A stretch of DNA of 64,000 bases. Source: RBG-16-49-21 sp040768125. GTDB taxonomy: Bacteria > Spirochaetota > UBA4802 > UBA5550. The notes below the pieces were generated by a model. It saw only the letters and a list, made by a program, of their open reading frames with translations. It had not been told where the DNA came from and made no database searches. The stretch spans positions 434,001 to 498,000 of the forward strand of contig JAXGNG010000003.1 of assembly GCA_040768125.1 (NCBI GenBank). The letters are read 5' to 3'. Shown here one piece after another: positions 59,344 to 64,000 of the stretch; positions within the stretch are counted from its first letter, which is position 1; every line of letters starts with the position of its first letter. Both the position numbers and the translations under genes were made by a program.

Positions 59344-59613
59344 ATGGGATGCAAGAGTATAAGTGCCTGGCTTATTCCGTCTTGGAGACAAGTGATTCTG
59401 ATCGAAAAAGGTGATGGCAGGGAGTATCGTAGATTCCGCAGAGAGTGGGTGCCAGAGGGGGCAAGTCTGGTCTTACAAGAGACCCTGAACGATTCGATTG
59501 TGTGTTCCACCACCTCATTGATGCCGATGCCTCAGAAATGCGTTCTATTGAGGTTCTTACCTAATGAAACGATTAACCCTTTCGCGACATACGGAGTGGC
59601 TTTCCCTAATTGA
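59344..59613 (+). CDS. Possible small protein between the methylase genes
   Basis: An 89-aa frame (MGCKSISAWLIPSWRQVILI, then EKGDGREYRRFRREWVPEGA). It would overlap the start of the second DrmMI gene by 50 bp. Amino-acid composition looks natural, but there is no homologue in memory and only a weak ribosome binding site. It could instead be the decayed 3' end of a former gene. Confidence 0.2.
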   Translation: MGCKSISAWLIPSWRQVILIEKGDGREYRRFRREWVPEGASLVLQETLNDSIVCSTTSLMPMPQKCVLLRFLPNETINPFATYGVAFPN

Positions 59614-62600
59614 GTTGACCGGTCCTTTCCTCGCAGTACCAGTCTTGGAGAAGGCGTTTCCACAGGGTTTAGACATAATAGAGATACCTAAACGGCAACG
59701 CCTCCGTGCGGCTTATGATGAATGGTGCGAGGCAGTCGAGAACGAAGACCCATTACTTCCCGAGCTCCACCGTGAATGGATTCGACTCGTATTTACGGAA
59801 ATCCTCGAATATGATGGTTTGACCTTGAAGACGAATCCAGAGATCATAAAAACTTATTCAGTGACTTCCCCTGAACGAAGCGATGCTTTCGTACCAGATT
59901 GGCTAATTACATCATCTTCCGACAGCAGACCTCGTTTGTTCATTTCCATCCAGCCTCCGGAAACCGATTTCTATCTAGTTCACAAGAACGACAAATGGCC
60001 TGCATCTCTGATCGAACGTATGATGGCACTCTGCCGAGCACATGCCGTGCGATTGGGGGTGATCACTGACGGCGAACTGTGGATGTTGGTCAATGCACCT
60101 GTGGGCGGGGTGTCGAGCAACGCATCGTGGTACGCCCGCATTTGGTTCCAGGAGCCGATCACCCTCAAGGCTTTCAAATCCCTGTGGAGTGTGAGACGCC
60201 TTTTCGGTCCTTCGGAAGAGACCGTGGAGGCACTACTCGACAGCTCTATGGAATACCACGAAGAGATCACAGACACCCTAGGCGAGCAGGTCCGTCGTGC
60301 GGTAGAGGTTCTGGTCCAGTGTTTGGACAAGGCCGATGCGGATCGCAACAGGGATTTGCTCCGGGATGTCTTGCCAGCCGAGCTCTACGAAGCCGGGCTG
60401 ACCGTCATGATGCGCCTTGTGTTTATTCTATGTGCCGAGGAGCGTGGACTCTTGCTCTCTGGGGATCCAGTCTACGACGAGAGTTATGCCGTGTCCACCC
60501 TGAGGGCACAGCTCGCCGAAGATGCAGATTGTCATGGTTCCGAGGTGCTCGATCGTCGGCATGACGCATGGGCCCGAGTGCTATCGGTGTTCAGGGCCGT
60601 CTATGGCGGGATCGAACACGAATCGCTGCGGATGCCCCCATTGGGAGGTTCATTGTTCGATCCGGATCGGTTTCCATTCCTGGAAGGTCGGCTCAAGGGG
60701 ACGAACTGGCACGATTCGGATGCAATCCCTCTCCCGATAGACAACAGGACGGTTCTACTTCTGTTGAACTCGCTTCAATTGCTCGAACAACACGGGGGAG
60801 CCCTTTTACTTTCCTATAGGTCCCTAGACGTCGAGCAGATCGGCCATGTCTACGAAGGTCTTCTCGAATACACCGTCGTCCGTGTGCCATCCGTAACCAT
60901 AGGACTGATAGGTTCCAAAAAGGCGAAGAACCCGAATCTCGCTCTTTCCGAGCTCGAATTGGCACGCATGGACGGCGAAGATGCCCTCGTCGCCTTGGTG
61001 AAGGAAACCACCGAACGCAGCGAGTCGGCCATACGCAATGCTCTGTCGTGTGAAGTCGAAGATGCGATCTTCGGACTCCTGCATGCTGTATGCGGGGGCG
61101 ACACGACACTTGCGGAGCGAATCCGTCCGTTTGCCAACCTTGTCCGTACCGACGCCTGGGGGGATCCCATAGTCTATCGCGACGGTGCTTTTATGGTCAC
61201 CATCGGTTCAGACCGTAGGGAAACGGGCACGCATTATACGCCCAAATCACTCACTGAAAGTATCGTCGAGACGACATTGGAACCGGTCGTCTATGTCGGG
61301 CCGTCCGAAGGAAAGCCACGTGATGGGTGGAAACTGAAAACTCCTGCCGAGTTGCTTGACCTCAAGATCTGCGATCCCGCAATGGGGTCAGGAGCGTTCC
61401 TCGTACAAGCCTGCCGATGGCTCGCTGAACGACTGGTCGAGGCATGGGTCGCCGAGGAGGCAATGGGCAGGTTCGTCAATGACGATGGTGAGGTTTTGCT
61501 GTTGGCCGGTGAATCCGATCCACTGCCTACCGATACTGACTATCGATTGCAAACCGCAAGACGTCTGATAGCCGAACGGTGTCTATATGGTGTGGACATC
61601 AATCCCCTTGCGGTCGAATTGGCCAAACTGTCAATATGGTTGGTGACCCTTGCGAAAGGAAGACCTTTCGGATTTCTTGATCACAACCTGCGATGTGGCG
61701 ACAGTTTGCTGGGTATTCACCGACTGGATCAACTTACGTTGTTCAAAATGAATCCGGACGACAGTCCCTGCCAGTTGAGTATATTCGGCAAGAAGGTGGC
61801 AGGAACGGTCATCGAGGCGGAAGAAATCAGGAAGCGATTGCGATCTATCCCGATTCGGGATATGCGCGATATCGATACGATGGCCCATTTAAATGCTGAA
61901 ATCAGGAAGAAACTCGGATCCATGGAGCTGGTTGCTGATGCAATGATCGGCGAGGTTCTTCGAGCCAACGGTAAAATGCGTGCCATCGAATCGGCTTTGG
62001 ATTTCCTCGAAGTACAGGTAGACGCTTTTCTAAAAGGCGATGTGGAGACGAGGGAAACAATTGCCAAAAAGGCGTGTGAAGCTTTATCAATTGGTTTGTC
62101 AGAGGGCATGCCCCCAAGAAAACCGTTTCATTGGCCTTTAGAATATCCAGAAATATTTGCATCAAATAATGGAGGATTCGATGTCATATTATGCAATCCA
62201 CCGTTTGGAGCTATCAATTATTCAAAAAAATCGATGAGTGACCAATATACAATCCTGATAGAATATTGGAATAATTTCTATTTGTATCATTCAAAACGAT
62301 TGAATTTCATGATGCTTTTTCTAGAAAGAATTCTATTCAACTTGTTAAACAAGACTAAACAGAGTTGTATTGGATTGATTTTAGATTTTAACTTTTTTGA
62401 GAAGATATATGAATTATTGCGGTTGAATATCAATGATAGATATGAATTCAAACATATAGTATTTAATTTGAAATCTTTTTCGAATGTCAATAGCGGTCAA
62501 TTGATACTGATCCTTGGAGACAAAAAAAATCCTTCAAATGATTCAGAGGTTGTTGTCAGCCAAGGAAACCTGAACATTGATCATTTTTCAGTAAAACAAA

Positions 62601-63373
62601 GCAATTTGTTCAAAAAGAGTGTTGAAAAAATAAATTATTATAATTTAAAATATCTCGATAAATATTCTCATTTGGAAAATAATACTCTTTTTGAACCACT
62701 GGAGAATTTTGTTGAATGTACATATGGAGTTGAATTGGGTGGAAAATCGATAACACATCCTTTGTTTATCTTTAATGAAAGAGCAGGCGATGCTGACTAT
62801 ATTCCTATAATTGATCTGAATCAATTCGAAAATTTTTGTGATGTTAAATATCGATTTTATTTAAAATATGACATTGATTTGCAAAATAAAATCAACAAAA
62901 AGTATTCGAAATTGAATGTAGCATTGAGGAATAGATCGATTTGGGGAAATCCTCGCATTATATTGCGACAAAGTTCGAAAAGTCTGTGCGCAACAATCGA
63001 TTACAACGAAAGTGTTACATTGTTGAACGCTTTCCATATTTACAAAAGAACACCTGACACAGTGGATTTATTGTATATATTGGGTTTGTTGACTTCTGAT
63101 ATTATCAACGATTATTGTAGTTATTCAGGTATCAACAAAATAGAAAAAGGGAAATTTCCTCAAATTAGAATAGAGAGTCTAAAAAAAATTCCTATTAGAA
63201 TTATTAGTCGAGGCACTCCCGAAGAAATTATCTATAAAATGATAATCGAAGATACTGCCAAGATATTAAATATAAAAAAAAATATTGTTCGATCTAGTAA
63301 TGAATTAAAAGATGTTGAAGGATTGAAAAATGCTTTAAATTTTAATGTTGAAGAACTATATTCTCGAAAATAA
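59564..63373 (+). CDS. drmMI: DISARM adenine methyltransferase DrmMI, second copy with a different C-terminus
   Basis: A 1269-aa paralogue of the protein at 52760. Up to about residue 855 the two are very similar, including the DNA (long exact blocks around 'ACCCTAGGCGAGCAGGTCC'), CDPAMGSGAFL and the RPFGFLDHNLR segment. After FHWPLEYPE (about 62140) similarity stops and the sequence becomes AT-rich: FDVILCNPPFGAINYSKKSM carries the catalytic NPPF, followed by an unrelated recognition domain. It is a full-length methylase with a different expected target. No ribosome binding site is obvious. Confidence 0.9.
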   Translation: MKRLTLSRHTEWLSLIELTGPFLAVPVLEKAFPQGLDIIEIPKRQRLRAAYDEWCEAVENEDPLLPELHREWIRLVFTEILEYDGLTLKTNPEIIKTYSVTSPERSDAFVPDWLITSSSDSRPRLFISIQPPETDFYLVHKNDKWPASLIERMMALCRAHAVRLGVITDGELWMLVNAPVGGVSSNASWYARIWFQEPITLKAFKSLWSVRRLFGPSEETVEALLDSSMEYHEEITDTLGEQVRRAVEVLVQCLDKADADRNRDLLRDVLPAELYEAGLTVMMRLVFILCAEERGLLLSGDPVYDESYAVSTLRAQLAEDADCHGSEVLDRRHDAWARVLSVFRAVYGGIEHESLRMPPLGGSLFDPDRFPFLEGRLKGTNWHDSDAIPLPIDNRTVLLLLNSLQLLEQHGGALLLSYRSLDVEQIGHVYEGLLEYTVVRVPSVTIGLIGSKKAKNPNLALSELELARMDGEDALVALVKETTERSESAIRNALSCEVEDAIFGLLHAVCGGDTTLAERIRPFANLVRTDAWGDPIVYRDGAFMVTIGSDRRETGTHYTPKSLTESIVETTLEPVVYVGPSEGKPRDGWKLKTPAELLDLKICDPAMGSGAFLVQACRWLAERLVEAWVAEEAMGRFVNDDGEVLLLAGESDPLPTDTDYRLQTARRLIAERCLYGVDINPLAVELAKLSIWLVTLAKGRPFGFLDHNLRCGDSLLGIHRLDQLTLFKMNPDDSPCQLSIFGKKVAGTVIEAEEIRKRLRSIPIRDMRDIDTMAHLNAEIRKKLGSMELVADAMIGEVLRANGKMRAIESALDFLEVQVDAFLKGDVETRETIAKKACEALSIGLSEGMPPRKPFHWPLEYPEIFASNNGGFDVILCNPPFGAINYSKKSMSDQYTILIEYWNNFYLYHSKRLNFMMLFLERILFNLLNKTKQSCIGLILDFNFFEKIYELLRLNINDRYEFKHIVFNLKSFSNVNSGQLILILGDKKNPSNDSEVVVSQGNLNIDHFSVKQSNLFKKSVEKINYYNLKYLDKYSHLENNTLFEPLENFVECTYGVELGGKSITHPLFIFNERAGDADYIPIIDLNQFENFCDVKYRFYLKYDIDLQNKINKKYSKLNVALRNRSIWGNPRIILRQSSKSLCATIDYNESVTLLNAFHIYKRTPDTVDLLYILGLLTSDIINDYCSYSGINKIEKGKFPQIRIESLKKIPIRIISRGTPEEIIYKMIIEDTAKILNIKKNIVRSSNELKDVEGLKNALNFNVEELYSRK

Positions 63374-63441
63374 TCGAATCCGAAGAAATCAGAATGGACT
63401 TCTCGATTCTATTGTGAATTTGATAATTTAAAATCAGGGTT

Positions 63442-64000
63442 ATGATGATGGTTGTTGATAATAGTAGCGTCAGAAACGCATGGGTGATTGATTTAAGAAT
63501 GGATGCTAATTTGAATGGATTTCTGATCGAAATTCATGATGAATCGCAAGGTCTTGTCGGAATCCGAGATGGAGATGGTCTGATAATTGTAGATCAAATT
63601 GGTAATAATCATAATATAATATACTTTGCTCGTGTATACCGCGTAAGGCGTACCCATGATGGAATCGTGCTCCTTCTTGATGGATTGATCCCTGTCACAA
63701 GTCCTCGACCTATCGATGATTTCGGTATGCAACCATCGACCGTGACAGTTTCACGTCTGGAATGGCCAAGCTTCGTATCGGCACTGAAGCTGGCCTGTGG
63801 CATTGACTTCTCTGCGTTTCCCGTTTTAGAAGGGAAAACTGCAGTGGAACAGAAATATATCAGGGACCTCCTGCAATGGGCGGTCGAAGATGACTTGCTT
63901 GGCCCCGCGGACGGTCCAGTCGAGGAAATCATAGGGATGAGTGTGCGGGATCGGTATCTAGTCGGCAAGCTAGCTCCACCAGATACACAATTGTCGGACG
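63442..64000 (+). CDS. drmA: DISARM helicase DrmA, N-terminal part (cut by the window end)
   Basis: The first 186 residues of an open frame that continues past the window. The class 1 DrmA signature LLQWAVEDDLLGPADGP, then SVRDRYLVGKLAPP is clear near residues 144-178, preceded by the strand YFARVYRVRRTHDGIVLLLD. The helicase domains would follow. ATG at 63442 starts a run of three ATG codons. It lies 68 bp after the second methylase gene. DrmB and DrmC are expected next, outside the window. Confidence 0.85.
   Translation, partial: MMMVVDNSSVRNAWVIDLRMDANLNGFLIEIHDESQGLVGIRDGDGLIIVDQIGNNHNIIYFARVYRVRRTHDGIVLLLDGLIPVTSPRPIDDFGMQPSTVTVSRLEWPSFVSALKLACGIDFSAFPVLEGKTAVEQKYIRDLLQWAVEDDLLGPADGPVEEIIGMSVRDRYLVGKLAPPDTQLSD

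Noticed and set aside
1..64000. CRISPR arrays
   Set aside because: No series of short identical repeats with unique spacers of constant length was found; the repeats present are REP-like, operator iterons or the 215-bp array unit.

Overview
The window reads as chromosomal accessory DNA from a Gram-negative-type environmental bacterium. Two proteins have signal peptides, genes start with ATG, GTG or TTG, and sigma70-like promoters are visible. No rRNA, tRNA or other phylogenetic marker is present, so I do not assign a phylum. Base composition changes sharply: the first 15 kb is GC-rich and full of short palindromic repeats, 15.4-27.9 kb is intermediate, 28-35 kb is strongly AT-rich, and the last 17 kb is intermediate again. 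This patchwork, one intact insertion sequence, an internally deleted derivative of it and several broken genes point to repeated horizontal acquisition.

Region 1 (1-15.4 kb) holds small independent genes separated by REP-like hairpin repeats. They include an AAA+ ATPase, a SEC-C protein, a Fic protein, a DinB-like protein, HEPN/MNT and Phd/PIN toxin-antitoxin pairs, a flavin-reductase-like protein, an LprI-like secreted protein, a short SSB, a TPR protein and an ADP-ribosylglycohydrolase. Between them lie two copies and one fragment of a multi-hairpin element whose stems change by compensatory substitutions, so it is a candidate structured RNA.

Region 2 (15.4-21.8 kb) is an array. Five copies of a ~215-bp repeat, each preceded by a hairpin, separate four segments. 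Each segment carries one toxin-antitoxin-like module: AbrB-like/PIN, coiled coil/nucleotidyltransferase, AbiEi-Fic, and HigBA with DUF3024. The repeat copies keep one reading frame, and many of the differences between them are synonymous.

Region 3 (21.8-27.9 kb) has mostly unknown small proteins plus an RNase H-like protein and a YaiI/DUF188 protein. It also holds a tandem pair of hairpin-plus-terminator elements with covarying stems.

Region 4 (28-47.4 kb) is a defence island. It contains McrBC, a WYL regulator, an IS3-family element with 4-bp target duplications, a PD-(D/E)xK-like/GIY-YIG pair, a three-gene operon (HAD-HD protein, soluble ClpA-like AAA+ fused to an FtsH-type M41 peptidase, and a 555-aa protein of unknown function), a possible methyladenine-glycosylase-like protein, an agmatine-deiminase-like protein ending inside an IS-derived miniature element, a second SSB, a GmrSD-like DUF262 protein, a DUF2779 protein and a probable modification-dependent nuclease.

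Region 5 (47.5-64 kb) is a class 1 DISARM locus read left to right: a promoter with three 10-bp direct repeats, an HTH regulator, a C5-cytosine methyltransferase, DrmD, an Mrr-like nuclease, a DrmMI methylase, a GHKL ATPase, a methyltransferase-like protein, a second DrmMI with the same N-terminal two thirds but a different AT-rich C-terminus, and the start of DrmA, cut by the window end. DrmB and DrmC would be expected further right. The two DrmMI paralogues and the extra C5 methyltransferase make this an unusual, possibly multi-specificity, version.
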